From the NCBI GenBank assembly GCA_003552075.1, contig PUOJ01000035.1:1-51483 (forward strand): a stretch of DNA of 51,483 nucleotides, read 5' to 3'. The notes beneath the pieces were generated by a model. The model had not been told where the DNA came from. It was given only the letters and a program-made list of their open reading frames with translations, and did no database searches. Every line of letters starts with the position of its first letter. The first letter of the stretch is position 1. The translations under genes were made by a program, and so were the position numbers. This document shows positions 15,962-24,984 of the stretch, piece after piece. This DNA comes from Bacteroidales bacterium. GTDB taxonomy: Bacteria; Bacteroidota; Bacteroidia; Bacteroidales; UBA7960.

Positions 15962-16813
15962 TTATCCATCCAGGAGCAGGTCCGGCATTTTACCGGTGTA
16001 CACTTTGGTTGCCGGTCCCTCCAGCGAAACCTCCGTGTATCTTGCCCCTTTTTTTTGCGGAGGATTAAAGGACACTTGCAATTCACCGCCCCTCGTTTGC
16101 ACAGATACGGATTCTGATCGTATTCCTTTCATATGGTGTGCAGCGATGGCTGATGCAGTGACCCCGCTCCCGCAGGATAAGGTTTCGTTTTCCACTCCCC
16201 GTTCATAGGTTCTTACATAAATCTTGCCATTTCCGATATGCTCAACAAAGTTCACATTGGCACCGCCGGGTTGCCATCTCGCGTCGTTTCTGATTCGCTC
16301 GCCTTCTGCCGGCACGTCCAGCTTGTCGATCTTGTTTGCAAAGATAACCACATGCGGCGAGCCGGTATCCACAAAAAAGGCCTGATGTGCAAATGGATGC
16401 GATGTGGAGCTGGTTTTGGGCGCAGCAACATCCCTGAGTGTAACACGCACACGCAGTTGGTGTTTGCCGGCTGCAATCACCGATGCCTGGTGGCTGCCAT
16501 CTGCGGCATGAAAGATGAGCTGTTTCTTTGGTATGATATCGTGCTTGAACACAAATGCAGTAGCGCACCTGCTGCCATTGCCGCAGAAGCTGCCAGGCAA
16601 TCCGTCTGCATTAAAAAACCGCATGCTAAAGTCTGCCTGCAGGTCTTCTTCTATCAGAATCAGCCCATCGGCACCAATGCCCATATGCCTGTGGCACAAT
16701 TGGCTGATCATGCGCTGCCCCTGACGGCCTGCATGTGGGAAGGAATGGTCACGGTTATCTATGACAATAAAGTCATTGCCAGTACCGTGGTATTTATGAA
16801 ACTGCATCTGCAT
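15962..16813 (-). CDS. dapF: Diaminopimelate epimerase
   Basis: A 283-residue pyridoxal-independent epimerase that converts LL-diaminopimelate to the meso form for lysine and peptidoglycan synthesis. The two catalytic cysteines are visible in the mirrored motifs GSFCGNGSRC and ETLSCGSGVTA. The start FHKYHGTGNDFIVIDNRD and the middle VDTGSPHVVIF are family landmarks. Length is normal. Start may be 16813 or the second Met at 16807. A TAnnTTTG box is 17 nt upstream. It is first in the dapF-GNAT-mltG run, which joins precursor synthesis with peptidoglycan processing. Confidence 0.95.
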   Translation of the reverse strand: MQMQFHKYHGTGNDFIVIDNRDHSFPHAGRQGQRMISQLCHRHMGIGADGLILIEEDLQADFSMRFFNADGLPGSFCGNGSRCATAFVFKHDIIPKKQLIFHAADGSHQASVIAAGKHQLRVRVTLRDVAAPKTSSTSHPFAHQAFFVDTGSPHVVIFANKIDKLDVPAEGERIRNDARWQPGGANVNFVEHIGNGKIYVRTYERGVENETLSCGSGVTASAIAAHHMKGIRSESVSVQTRGGELQVSFNPPQKKGARYTEVSLEGPATKVYTGKMPDLLLDG

Positions 16814-17258
16814 CAGCTGTTTTTCGCACCAAATTTAGCGAAAAAACATGAAGTCACACGCATCAATGGCTTGTAGCTGCCACCTCAGTTCCCCCATGGC
16901 TTGCTCCCTTCTTGCCTCCCAGTGCATCATAACGCAGGAAGGTCGGGCAATATGTCCGGGTTTGCTTGTGGAAGGAGGCAACAAACCCCCTGGCTATTTG
17001 CCATGCTGTAACAATGATAAGACATGGGACCCTTAAGATGTCATGATGGCAGGATTGCCATTGGTCGGGTAATGAAGGTTTTCCTGGATTGATCATTGAT
17101 AGTGCAATTTTAGGCTTTGTTAAGAAAATAAGTGACGGTAAGGCATATTTATTGATACGCGGTATGAAGAAAAATGTACGTGACATTCTGACTTAAAAAA
17201 ATGTTACTGACTGTATAAACAATGTGGAGATTTGGATTGTTAAACATAAAATTTTGGT
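16814..17258. other. Gene-free divergent intergenic region (dapF / degP)
   Basis: About 445 bases separate divergent dapF and degP. A 107-codon open frame on the minus strand (16863-17186) has no recognisable features and is rejected. The dapF end carries a promoter box. The degP end becomes A+T-rich (TAAACATAAAATTTTGG) but has no exact -7 consensus. Nothing else is evident. Confidence 0.6.
16830..16837 (-). promoter_or_regulatory. Candidate dapF -7 element (TAAATTTG)
   Basis: An exact TAnnTTTG match on the minus strand, 17 nt before the dapF ATG, giving a very short leader. No convincing -33 box is seen at 19-21 nt. Confidence 0.45.
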
Positions 17259-18746
17259 ATGATGAAGAATTTTCTGGGATTGTTTTTTATCGCTGTGCTT
17301 GGTGGTTTGGTGGCATTGGGTGTTCAGCAAATATATTTTGCTCCCGAATCGTCATCTCAAGAGGTGTCGCATGTGATCCCTCATCGCGCTGAGCGCGTTC
17401 CTGCTTCCCTGACACGCCATCTGGAAGGTTTTGATTCCGGTTTGCCTGATTTTACCGTGGTATCGGAGATGACGGTCCATGCTGTTGTCCATATCCAGGC
17501 AGAATTTGAACGTCAGCGCAGCCCCAGGCAGGATTCTTTCGGGCCAGACGATTTTTTTGATTTCTTTTTCGGCCCGCGGAGGAGGCCATCCCCTGACATG
17601 CCCCCAGCCATCGGGTCGGGTAGTGGTGTGATTCTTTCGGCGGATGGTTATGTGATCACAAACAACCATGTGATCGACAATGCCAGCAAAATTGAAGTCA
17701 CCCTGAACGACAACAGGATTTATGAAGCGGAACTCATCGGGGCTGATCCCACTACGGATATTGCTTTGCTCAAAATCGATGAGGTAGATCTTCCCTACCT
17801 GGAGTTCGGAGACTCCGATGATGTGTTGGTGGGAGAGTGGGTGCTGGCCATCGGCAACCCCTTCAACCTGGAGTCCACGGTTACAGCAGGCATCGTCAGT
17901 GCCAAGGGTCGCAACATCAATATCCTGACAGATACCCTGGCCATTGAGTCTTTCATTCAGACCGATGCAGCTGTGAACAGGGGGAACAGTGGTGGTGCCC
18001 TGGTGAACACCCGGGGCGAACTAATCGGTATCAATACCGCCATTGCTTCGACCACCGGTGCTTTCACGGGCTACTCTTTTGCGATTCCGGCAAACATTGC
18101 GAGCAAGGTTGCCGAAGACATCATGGAATATGGTGAGGTTCAGCGCGGCATGTTGGGTGTGACGATTTCTCCTTTGACAAGTCGTGAGGCTGAACAACGT
18201 GGTCTCGGCGTCATTCGTGGTGCTTATGTGGAACGCGTAGGGGAGGGCAGTGCCGCTGATGAAGCTGGCATACAAGAAGGAGACGTGATCGTGGGCATCG
18301 ATGAAAATGAAGTGCGCAATCCTTCTGACCTGATCGAATCGGTTGGTCGCAAGCGGCCAGGCGATGATGTGGTTGTCACGTTTTACCGTGACGGCCGGGA
18401 AAGTGAAACTACGGCCACGCTCAAGAATATCTATGGAGAGGTGTCCCGCGTGACGAGAGATGAACGTGCATTCGCGGAAATGCTCGGTGCGCGCCTTGAA
18501 ACCGTTCCGGAACAGACCCTGGATCAATTAAACATCAGTCATGGTGTACGTGTAGCCAGCCTGTCACGTGGCGTGCTCAGCAATGCAGGCATCAGGCAGG
18601 GCTTCATCATTACGCATGTCGACAACCAGGAAGTGCATCATCCGGATGATTTGGAAGCCATGTTGAAAGACAGGACTGGCGGTGTGCTCATTGAAGGTGT
18701 AACCCCGGACGGCACACGTGCGTATTATGGCATAGGCCTGGATTAA
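17259..18746 (+). CDS. Do-like periplasmic serine endoprotease (DegP/HtrA)
   Basis: A 495-residue envelope protease/chaperone that degrades misfolded periplasmic and outer-membrane proteins. One N-terminal hydrophobic segment (MMKNFLGLFFIAVLGGLVALG) is a signal or anchor. The trypsin-like domain (~residues 100-290) has the triad His in ITNNHVID, Asp in DPTTDIALLKI and Ser in RGNSGGALVN. Two PDZ domains follow, from about 300 (GMLGVTISPLT, then AGIQEGDVIVGIDENEV) and about 410 (LSRGVLSNAGIRQGFIITHVDNQEV). A phenylalanine-rich insert (DDFFDFFFGPRRR) precedes the protease, as in other HtrA proteins. The housekeeping sigma gene follows 146 nt later. Confidence 0.93.
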   Translation: MMKNFLGLFFIAVLGGLVALGVQQIYFAPESSSQEVSHVIPHRAERVPASLTRHLEGFDSGLPDFTVVSEMTVHAVVHIQAEFERQRSPRQDSFGPDDFFDFFFGPRRRPSPDMPPAIGSGSGVILSADGYVITNNHVIDNASKIEVTLNDNRIYEAELIGADPTTDIALLKIDEVDLPYLEFGDSDDVLVGEWVLAIGNPFNLESTVTAGIVSAKGRNINILTDTLAIESFIQTDAAVNRGNSGGALVNTRGELIGINTAIASTTGAFTGYSFAIPANIASKVAEDIMEYGEVQRGMLGVTISPLTSREAEQRGLGVIRGAYVERVGEGSAADEAGIQEGDVIVGIDENEVRNPSDLIESVGRKRPGDDVVVTFYRDGRESETTATLKNIYGEVSRVTRDERAFAEMLGARLETVPEQTLDQLNISHGVRVASLSRGVLSNAGIRQGFIITHVDNQEVHHPDDLEAMLKDRTGGVLIEGVTPDGTRAYYGIGLD

Positions 18747-18768
18747 AACTATGATAAAAACCGGACTT

Positions 18769-18793
18769 TCCCTGCAAAATCAAGATGCAGGGA
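18769..18793 (+). terminator. Hairpin after degP, possible weak terminator
   Basis: TCCCTGCA (18769-18776) and TGCAGGGA (18786-18793) form a perfect 8-bp stem with a 9-nt loop, 22 nt after the degP stop. It is followed only by TTGTTCC, not a long T tract, so termination may be partial. Confidence 0.4.
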
Positions 18794-18808
18794 TTGTTCC
18801 GTACAGAA

Positions 18809-18816
18809 TATTTTTG
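18809..18816 (+). promoter_or_regulatory. Candidate rpoD -7 element (TATTTTTG)
   Basis: Exact TAnnTTTG, 76 nt before the sigma-factor ATG. The -33 region falls within the hairpin described at 18769-18793, and no clear TTTG is present. Confidence 0.45.
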
Positions 18817-18892
18817 TACCTTTGAGGGTTTTTTCCGCATCAGGCGGGAAACTCCCTCAATTAACCTTTTTAAAATAAAGGAAATCAGATAT

Positions 18893-19759
18893 ATGCGACA
18901 ACTAAAAATTTCTAAATCGATTACCAATCGTGATACCGCGTCACTGGATAAGTATCTGCAGGAGATCGGCAAGGTACCCTTGATATCGGCAGAGGAAGAG
19001 GTCCAGCTGGCACAGCGGATCAAGCAAGGAGACCAGGTGGCTCTGGAAAAGCTGACCAAGGCTAACCTGCGCTTTGTGGTGTCTGTAGCCAAGCAGTATC
19101 AGAACCAGGGCTTAAGTCTGCCAGACCTTATCAACGAGGGTAATCTTGGACTGATTAAGGCTGCAAAGCGATTTGATGAAACGCGCGGTTTCAAGTTTAT
19201 CTCCTATGCCGTATGGTGGATCCGTCAATCCATCTTACAGGCCCTTGCCGAACAGTCGCGTATCGTAAGGTTGCCACTGAACCAGGTGGGCTCGCTTAAC
19301 AAGATCAAAAAAGAAGCATCAAAACTGGAACAGCAGTATGAGCGTCCGCCCTCTGCCGAAGAGCTGGCGAATGCCCTCGAAGTCAATGAGGATAAGATCA
19401 CTGAATCGTTCAGGATATCCACGCATCACGTATCCGTGGATGCCCCCCTGGTTCAGGGTGAAGATGCCAGTTTGCTGGACGTCTACGTAAACAATGATTC
19501 GCCCAATGCTGACTCCAGCCTGATACACGAGTCACTCGCCCGTGAGATTCAGCGCTCACTGGCTACACTTACGGAAAAGGAGCGGGATGTCATCAACCTG
19601 TATTTTGGTATCGGCATGAATCATGGACTGACACTTGACGAGATTGGTGCCAAGTTTGACCTCACCCGCGAGCGGGTTCGTCAAATCAAGGAAAAGGCCA
19701 TCCGCAGGCTGAAACACACCTCCAGGAGCAAGCTGTTAAAAGCCTACCTTGGACAATAG
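18893..19759 (+). CDS. rpoD: RNA polymerase sigma factor RpoD, probable housekeeping sigma of Bacteroidota
   Basis: A 288-residue sigma-70 lacking the long N-terminal extension of proteobacterial RpoD, as is normal in Bacteroidota. Region 1.2 starts at [21 protein letters not shown]. Region 2 includes [34 protein letters not shown] and [20 protein letters not shown]. Region 3 begins [19 protein letters not shown], and region 4 ends in the helix-turn-helix [28 protein letters not shown]. The NQVGSLNKI and [15 protein letters not shown] segments match the primary sigma more closely than the second copy at 35.7 kb. The track begins at 18785, but ATG 18893 ([14 protein letters not shown]) is the conserved start. 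Confidence 0.93.
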   Translation: MRQLKISKSITNRDTASLDKYLQEIGKVPLISAEEEVQLAQRIKQGDQVALEKLTKANLRFVVSVAKQYQNQGLSLPDLINEGNLGLIKAAKRFDETRGFKFISYAVWWIRQSILQALAEQSRIVRLPLNQVGSLNKIKKEASKLEQQYERPPSAEELANALEVNEDKITESFRISTHHVSVDAPLVQGEDASLLDVYVNNDSPNADSSLIHESLAREIQRSLATLTEKERDVINLYFGIGMNHGLTLDEIGAKFDLTRERVRQIKEKAIRRLKHTSRSKLLKAYLGQ

Positions 19760-19774
19760 ATCTAAAGATCTTCG

Positions 19775-19814
19775 AAGGGCATGCACATTACCTTAAACCG
19801 CTTGCCCTTTTTTT
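19775..19814 (+). terminator. Intrinsic terminator of rpoD
   Basis: AAGGGCA (19775-19781) pairs with TGCCCTT (19803-19809). The stem extends inward by two more pairs past one mismatch and is followed directly by a T run to 19814. It lies 15 nt after the rpoD stop. Confidence 0.75.
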
Positions 19815-19847
19815 GTATCCTTTTGTTGTACTTCAAAGATATTATCC

Positions 19848-21611
19848 ATGACTCGTTTCCCAGCTATCATGACTGCCTTGCTGGCAATATGCATGGCATT
19901 TGCCGGCACAAGTGAGGCAAGAGAAGTTAAGGTGCAGGTGGCCGTCACTGCCGACGTGCACGCCCGATTGTTCCCATATGATTTTGTTGCCAACCGTCCG
20001 GCAAAAACTTCCATGGCCAATGTGCACTATATGGTGCAATCATTGCGTGCAAGAGAGCGCAGCAATCTCATACTTCTGGATAACGGTGACCTGATCCAGG
20101 GTACGCCAGCAGCTTATTATGCAAACTTTGTGCAGGAAGCCGAGGAAAACCTTTTCAGCCGTGTGATGAACTTCATGAGGTATGATGCTGCTACCATTGG
20201 AAACCATGACATTGAAGCTGGCCCTGAGGTGTATGATCGTCTCGTGGAGGAGTTTAATTTTCCCTGGCTTGGTGGCAATGTATTGGATGCGGAGACGGGC
20301 GAACCCTACTTTAAACCTTATACCATCATTCAAAGGCAAGGGATAAAGGTAGCAGTGTTGGGGCTGACCACTACAGGTGTTCCGAACTGGTTGCCCCCAC
20401 ACCTGTGGGAGGGCTTGGTATTTGAAGACATGGTGGAGAGCGCGCAATACTGGATAGACCATATTCAGGCGGAAGAAGAGCCGCATGCGATTATTGGTTT
20501 GTTTCACAGTGGCTTTGGTTCACTGGACCCAGACCCCGAAGATCATCCCCTGGAAAATGCCTCAGGCTATATCGCCAAACATGTGCTTGGTTTTGATGTA
20601 ATCTTCTCTTCCCATGACCATCGGCGAAGAATACAAACAGTCAGCAATACCGCTGGGGAGAATGTGCTCGTAATGGGCCCCGGCCATTTTGCTGAAAACC
20701 TTGCCCTGGCAGAGCTGACCTTCAGGAGGGAGTCCCGTCGCGAGCCCTTTGACTTGATAGATGTGCGTGCCGAAATGATATCTTCTGACAAAGCTGTGCC
20801 CAGTCACCCATTCATCCAGCGATTTGAAGATGATGTGCAGGAGATATTGGATTTTTCCAATCAGGAGGTAGGCCGCATAACCGAAGACATGCACTCCATA
20901 GAGGCCCTGTTCGGCAGTGCACCCTTCACGGATTTTGTCCATCATGTGCAGCTTGCCCTTACCGATGCTGACGTCAGCTTTACCGCCCCGCTTGCCTTTG
21001 ACCAGACCATCCGCAAAGGAAAATTGCACATGCGCGACTTTTTTCGCTTATATGAATATGAAAACTACCTGTATGTCATGGAATTGACCGGCCAGGAAAT
21101 TCATGATCACCTGGAATATTCTTATGGCCTTTGGTTTAACAGGATGCTTAACGAAGATGATCACCTGTTGAAACTGCGGCGTGACCAGTTTGGGCGCATT
21201 CCCGAAGACAGCAGGGGGCGTGGCGCACTCCGCAATCCACCCTATAACTTTGATTCTGCAGCCGGGATCAAATACAAGGTTGATGTCAGTGCCCCTGCTG
21301 GTGAACGGGTAGATATCCTGGAAATGGAAGATGGCAGTGCTTTTGACCCGGATGCCACTTATCGTGTGGCGATCAACTCCTACCGCGGCAGTGGTGGCGG
21401 CGGTCATCTTACTGAGGGAGCCGGCATAGCCCGGGAAGAGCTCTCTGAACGCATCGTATTTACCACTGATCGCGACCTGCGCAGTTATATGATTGATTAT
21501 TTCAGAGATCTGAAAGAATACGAGCCTGTAAGCCGGGATAACTGGAAGCTCATCCCCGAAGAATGGGTTCAAAAAGGCAGGGAAAAAGACATGCCATACC
21601 TTCGTCCCTAG
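19848..21611 (+). CDS. Secreted 5'-nucleotidase / 2',3'-cyclic phosphodiesterase family metallophosphatase
   Basis: A 587-residue exported hydrolase. The signal peptide is MTRFPAIMTALLAICMAFAGTSEA. The N-terminal calcineurin-like phosphoesterase domain shows the metal ligands in TADVHARLFPYDF, LLDNGDLIQGTP, GNHDIEAG, GLFHSGFGS and FSSHDHRRR. The C-terminal nucleotidase domain starts near residue 340; FRLYEYENYLYVMELTG and the substrate loop YRVAINSYRGSGGGGHLTEG are typical. The FPYDF variant after DVHAR recalls CpdB-like enzymes, which hydrolyse 2',3'-cyclic nucleotides and 3'-nucleotides. It probably works in the periplasm in phosphate and nucleoside scavenging. It starts 88 nt after the rpoD stop, behind a strong terminator, so it probably has its own promoter. 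Confidence 0.88.
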   Translation: MTRFPAIMTALLAICMAFAGTSEAREVKVQVAVTADVHARLFPYDFVANRPAKTSMANVHYMVQSLRARERSNLILLDNGDLIQGTPAAYYANFVQEAEENLFSRVMNFMRYDAATIGNHDIEAGPEVYDRLVEEFNFPWLGGNVLDAETGEPYFKPYTIIQRQGIKVAVLGLTTTGVPNWLPPHLWEGLVFEDMVESAQYWIDHIQAEEEPHAIIGLFHSGFGSLDPDPEDHPLENASGYIAKHVLGFDVIFSSHDHRRRIQTVSNTAGENVLVMGPGHFAENLALAELTFRRESRREPFDLIDVRAEMISSDKAVPSHPFIQRFEDDVQEILDFSNQEVGRITEDMHSIEALFGSAPFTDFVHHVQLALTDADVSFTAPLAFDQTIRKGKLHMRDFFRLYEYENYLYVMELTGQEIHDHLEYSYGLWFNRMLNEDDHLLKLRRDQFGRIPEDSRGRGALRNPPYNFDSAAGIKYKVDVSAPAGERVDILEMEDGSAFDPDATYRVAINSYRGSGGGGHLTEGAGIAREELSERIVFTTDRDLRSYMIDYFRDLKEYEPVSRDNWKLIPEEWVQKGREKDMPYLRP

Positions 21612-21771
21612 TGTCATGTCAGCGCTACTTTAGCCGGCCCAAGTCTTGATCTTTTTCCTCATCTCTGCAAAACATAAAACACTTACATAGCTCATGCTAT
21701 GCACGGTTCTCTTTTTTGAGCTAAGGAAAAATCGCTGCGACTTATGCGACACAGTAGCATTGACACGACAC
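21611..21771. repeat. 161-bp imperfect palindromic element (MITE-like or structured repeat)
   Basis: The ends are near-inverted repeats: GTGTCATGTCAGCGCTAC (21611-21628) against GTAGCATTGACACGACAC (21754-21771), 15 of 18 positions pairing. Further inward AAGTC pairs with GACTT and TTTTTCCT (21652-21659) with AGGAAAAA (21724-21731). In the centre CATAGC-TCAT-GCTATG (21686-21701) is a perfect 6-bp hairpin. The left end overlaps the last base of the nucleotidase stop codon. The symmetry over the full length suggests a miniature transposable element or a repeated palindromic unit; no target-site duplication was identified. Confidence 0.6.
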
Positions 21772-21803
21772 CAGTGCCAAGAATTGGAAGAAAGCAATGC
21801 ATG

Positions 21804-23042
21804 TTAGTAAAGAAGGTCTTCGCGTAAGGTCACAGAGGCTTGGAATATGTGGTCGCCTCTTTTCAGTACCATGCGAAGGACTTGTCCTTCGCGTCCGGTT
21901 AATGCGTTCAATACATCATCAAATGACAATTGCGCATAGGGGACACCATTCAGGGTGATGATGCGATCACCTGCCCAAATGCCTGACTCATATCCTGTAG
22001 ATCCGGGTCTCACATAATGGACAATAAACTCCTGCAGCGACTCACCCCTGGCAACCACTTCCATGCCAGTCAGGCTGGTGTTGAATGGCCTGCTACGCCC
22101 TGCACCGGGACGCAAAATGATCTTTTCACGAGGATAATCCAAATACAGCACATAGCGTGTCATAATCGCACCTCCGATGATTCCCTCCCAATCCAGATCA
22201 CGGCCATGAATCCTTAGAAATTCAGCATCCGGATACAAGACCAATGGCTGTTCTACCTCGACGCCACCCAAGATCAGTTTTTCAACACGGCCAATTTCAC
22301 CCCTTAAATTACCACTTATGCCTTGTCCCAGGAAACCTGGCAAGGTATGCGCTGACATGTTGATGTGTTCCTGGTTGAGATACATGGCATGGCTGGCTCC
22401 CAGGTCCAGCAGAAGGTGCGTGGATAGGGTGTCGCCACAAGCACCTATGATGCTGGACTCGACATAAGGTTTGCCGTTGACGAGTTTTATCGGCAAAATG
22501 TCACTGCGTCTGGTTACGCGGTACGTGTTATCCTGGTATACCCTTAATGATTCATTGCTATAGTCTATTCGCATCGGAAAATGCTTAAAAAAATCGTATC
22601 CGAGGATGCCAAATACCGGAAATCCAAATACTTCAGAAAGGGGCATGACATTTTCAGGGACGATGATCATGTTCTTGTTATGACCAGTGATTCCCCGCAT
22701 GCTGATGCTGACATCGTAAGAGATGACTCCCTCCACGATGCCCTTCCCGCCAAGTCCATATAACAGCACGGTGTCATCAATTTCAATGTCCAGAAAATCC
22801 ATGATCACAGGCTCGGTGAGGATCGTTGTCGAAACCCCCGTGTCCAGGATAAAATGCAGGGGTCCAAAGCCGTTGATTTTCAATGGTATGACGGCCAGAT
22901 TGTTGCTTACCTTGATGGGGATATTTACTGCACTCCGGTCTCGGTTAAACCGGAACCCGCTTTCATCTGCCTTGGCAATTGGAGAATACACAGCCAACAA
23001 TATGCAAGCTGCAATGATCCATCTGATTAATCCAGTGTACAT
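21804..23042 (-). CDS. Secreted retropepsin-like aspartyl protease with C-terminal PDZ domain
   Basis: A 412-residue exported protein with a signal peptide (WIIAACILLAVYSPIAKA). The first aspartyl-protease lobe (~45-160) has the catalytic DTG in LHFILDTGVSTTIL. The second lobe (~180-300) has DLG in HLLLDLGASHAMYL, so the two-lobed layout is kept although the second triplet is DLG rather than DTG. A PDZ domain follows (~320-410: VRPGSTGYESGIWAGDRIITLNGVPY). Such retropepsin/PDZ proteins are common in Bacteroidota, with unknown substrates. It is the last gene on this strand before the palindromic element, 315 nt after pyrD. Confidence 0.82.
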   Translation of the reverse strand: MYTGLIRWIIAACILLAVYSPIAKADESGFRFNRDRSAVNIPIKVSNNLAVIPLKINGFGPLHFILDTGVSTTILTEPVIMDFLDIEIDDTVLLYGLGGKGIVEGVISYDVSISMRGITGHNKNMIIVPENVMPLSEVFGFPVFGILGYDFFKHFPMRIDYSNESLRVYQDNTYRVTRRSDILPIKLVNGKPYVESSIIGACGDTLSTHLLLDLGASHAMYLNQEHINMSAHTLPGFLGQGISGNLRGEIGRVEKLILGGVEVEQPLVLYPDAEFLRIHGRDLDWEGIIGGAIMTRYVLYLDYPREKIILRPGAGRSRPFNTSLTGMEVVARGESLQEFIVHYVRPGSTGYESGIWAGDRIITLNGVPYAQLSFDDVLNALTGREGQVLRMVLKRGDHIFQASVTLREDLLY

Positions 23043-23357
23043 GTGTTGATCTTAACAAAAACTTTACCAAAACGTCTTAAAAATAATAAATTATTTTTTA
23101 TTGGAAGGACTTTTTTATACAAAGGGCAAAAAATGCATTTGCTTATTTTGCCAGCATGTCAGCATATTGAAATGGAAAGAATTCTGGAGTTTTAAGGAGG
23201 CTGGACTCGTTTGCATCTCCATTGCACAAGGCGCATGGTGGGATCATTGCCCCGCCAGTACGTTCATTAGATGTGATTGCAGTTGCCTCTGCATACCGCT
23301 GATCAAAGGATAATTTACTAAGGAGTGGAAAGGTTAACAGGGGATACCGCGCAGGGA
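23043..23357. other. Gene-free region between pyrD and the aspartyl protease gene
   Basis: About 315 bases with no supported gene; the 70-codon plus-strand frame at 23101 has no recognisable features. The 60 bases nearest the protease gene are very A+T-rich and probably hold its promoter, although only imperfect -7 matches (TAAAGTTTTTG) are seen. Confidence 0.55.
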
Positions 23358-24392
23358 CTATGCACGCGTTAATACATGTTGATTGATGTCTTTTGCGATT
23401 GCCGGACCTGCATAGATAAAGCCGGTGTAGACCTGTACGAGTGAAGCGCCGGCATGGATTTTTTCGATCGCATCATCTGGTGAGAGGATGCCGCCAACGC
23501 CAATGATAGGAACTTGCCCCCCTGATTTATGATGCAAATAGGCTATTGTTTTTGTGGATTTATGCTTTAAAGGTTTGCCGCTTAGCCCTCCGGAACCCAT
23601 GCTGGCAATTTTCTCCTTTGAAGTGCGGAGGTCATCCCGGTGAGGGGATGTGTTGGTGGCTACAATGCCTTGCAAATCAGCTTCATTTACAATCTCCAGG
23701 ACCTCATCCAACTGGTTATCTGTAAGGTCGGGTGCAATCTTGAGTAAAATGGGTTTTGGGGATGGTTTTTGTTTGTTAATTGTTTGTATGGCCTTTAGTA
23801 TCTTCAATGTCTCCTCTTTGTCCTGCAGCTTTTCCAGGTTTTTGATGTTGGGACAACTGATGTTGATCACGAAATAATCCACCAGGGCATAAAGCTTTTC
23901 AAAACACACACAATAGTCATCTGCGGCCTTTTCATTGGGGGTATTCGTATTTTTACCTATGTTGCCACCAATGATTACTTTTGGGTCATTTTTGCGGAGA
24001 CGAGCAATGCAGGCCTCCACACCTTCGTTGTTGAATCCCATCCTGTTGATGAGTGCCTGGTCTTGCGGGAGGCGGAACAACCGCGGCTTTGGGTTGCCTT
24101 TCTGCCCTTTTGGTGTAATGGTGCCAATTTCTACATGGCTGAATCCGAAGTCGGCCAGGGCATTATAAAGCCCCGCTTCCTTGTCAAACCCCGCTGCCAC
24201 GCCAACGGGATTGCTGAAGCGCAAACCAAAAAGATTTCTTTCGAGGCGTGGGTCTTTGACTACAAAGCTTTTTCTTACCTGTGCGCTTGCTCCGGGGATG
24301 GCTAAAAAAAGGGGCAATAGCTTTGCTACTGCCCGATGGATCCATTCAGGAGGAAAAACAAACAATATGGGCCGGATGACTTTGCTGTACAT
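23358..24392 (-). CDS. pyrD: Dihydroorotate dehydrogenase (quinone), class 2
   Basis: A 344-residue flavoenzyme that oxidises dihydroorotate to orotate in pyrimidine synthesis and passes electrons to quinone at the inner membrane. The N-terminal ~35 residues (RPILFVFPPEWIHRAVAKLLPLFLAI) form the class 2 membrane-docking helices. FMN-binding landmarks are NPVGVAAGFDKEA, GTITPKGQKGNPKPRLFRL, NRMGFNNEG and NISCPN, whose Ser is the class 2 catalytic base. The end segment GGQVPIIGVGGILSPDDA and GASLVQVYTGFIYAGP is the phosphate site. It is preceded by the DUF5606 gene by 23 nt and is probably the end of the yidC-purB-ABC-DUF5606-pyrD run. Confidence 0.95.
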   Translation of the reverse strand: MYSKVIRPILFVFPPEWIHRAVAKLLPLFLAIPGASAQVRKSFVVKDPRLERNLFGLRFSNPVGVAAGFDKEAGLYNALADFGFSHVEIGTITPKGQKGNPKPRLFRLPQDQALINRMGFNNEGVEACIARLRKNDPKVIIGGNIGKNTNTPNEKAADDYCVCFEKLYALVDYFVINISCPNIKNLEKLQDKEETLKILKAIQTINKQKPSPKPILLKIAPDLTDNQLDEVLEIVNEADLQGIVATNTSPHRDDLRTSKEKIASMGSGGLSGKPLKHKSTKTIAYLHHKSGGQVPIIGVGGILSPDDAIEKIHAGASLVQVYTGFIYAGPAIAKDINQHVLTRA

Positions 24393-24415
24393 CAGTGCAT
24401 GTACTTAAAATGTGT

Positions 24416-24892
24416 TTATGTATTGTCTTTTGTTTCCTTCTTTTCTTCATCCTTGGGGTCTTCTTCATCCCCGGCTGTTTTATCACTGGCCTCATTCGCT
24501 TCTGCATCCGGATCGCTGATCATGTCTTCTGCAAGGAGTATGCGGTACCAGGCAAATATCTTTTTCATGTCCGAAACATGTACCCTGTCTTTGTCATAAT
24601 CCGGTATTGCCTCTTCAAAAGCGGTTTTTAATGCATCGGGTGATGCTTTGGGATCTGGTCCTTCCTGACCTTCATATTTCTGATGGATGGCCCATAACAC
24701 TTCCTTCAGGGGCATGTCTTTTTCGTAGGTAAACACGCTGATGTCCTCAAGGGCAGACGAACGGTCAGTGGCAAATACCGGCATGCGTTTGCCGTCTTGC
24801 ATGGATTCTACGATTAGCCCGTTTCTTGTCTGGGCAATAACTTTATAAAGTCCGGGCTTTCCGGATACCGTCATGATTTTACTCAGATCCAT
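24416..24892 (-). CDS. DUF5606 family protein
   Basis: A 158-residue soluble protein with the DUF5606 signature at the N-terminus: LSKIMTVSGKPGLYKVIAQTRNGLIVESMQDGKRMPVFATDRSSALEDISVFTY. It continues with a helical middle (PLKEVLWAIHQKY) and a strongly acidic, low-complexity tail (DPDAEANEASDK to EEDPKDEEKKETKDN). The family is largely confined to Bacteroidota and has no assigned function. The N-terminal half resembles a small beta-barrel or SH3-like fold (inference from strand pattern). It lies between the ABC transporter and pyrD, 23 nt before pyrD, so co-transcription is likely. No signal peptide or membrane segment is visible. Confidence 0.85.
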   Translation of the reverse strand: MDLSKIMTVSGKPGLYKVIAQTRNGLIVESMQDGKRMPVFATDRSSALEDISVFTYEKDMPLKEVLWAIHQKYEGQEGPDPKASPDALKTAFEEAIPDYDKDRVHVSDMKKIFAWYRILLAEDMISDPDAEANEASDKTAGDEEDPKDEEKKETKDNT

Positions 24893-24984
24893 TGTGATTT
24901 ATTTTGATTGGTGACAGAAAAACAGATTGCATATATTGGTCGATGCAGCATACAAAAATAATGAGAATTCCATAATCCATTGCC

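Noticed and set aside
16863-17186. 107-aa minus-strand ORF upstream of dapF
   Set aside because: No signal peptide, domain or promoter; composition unlike neighbouring proteins.
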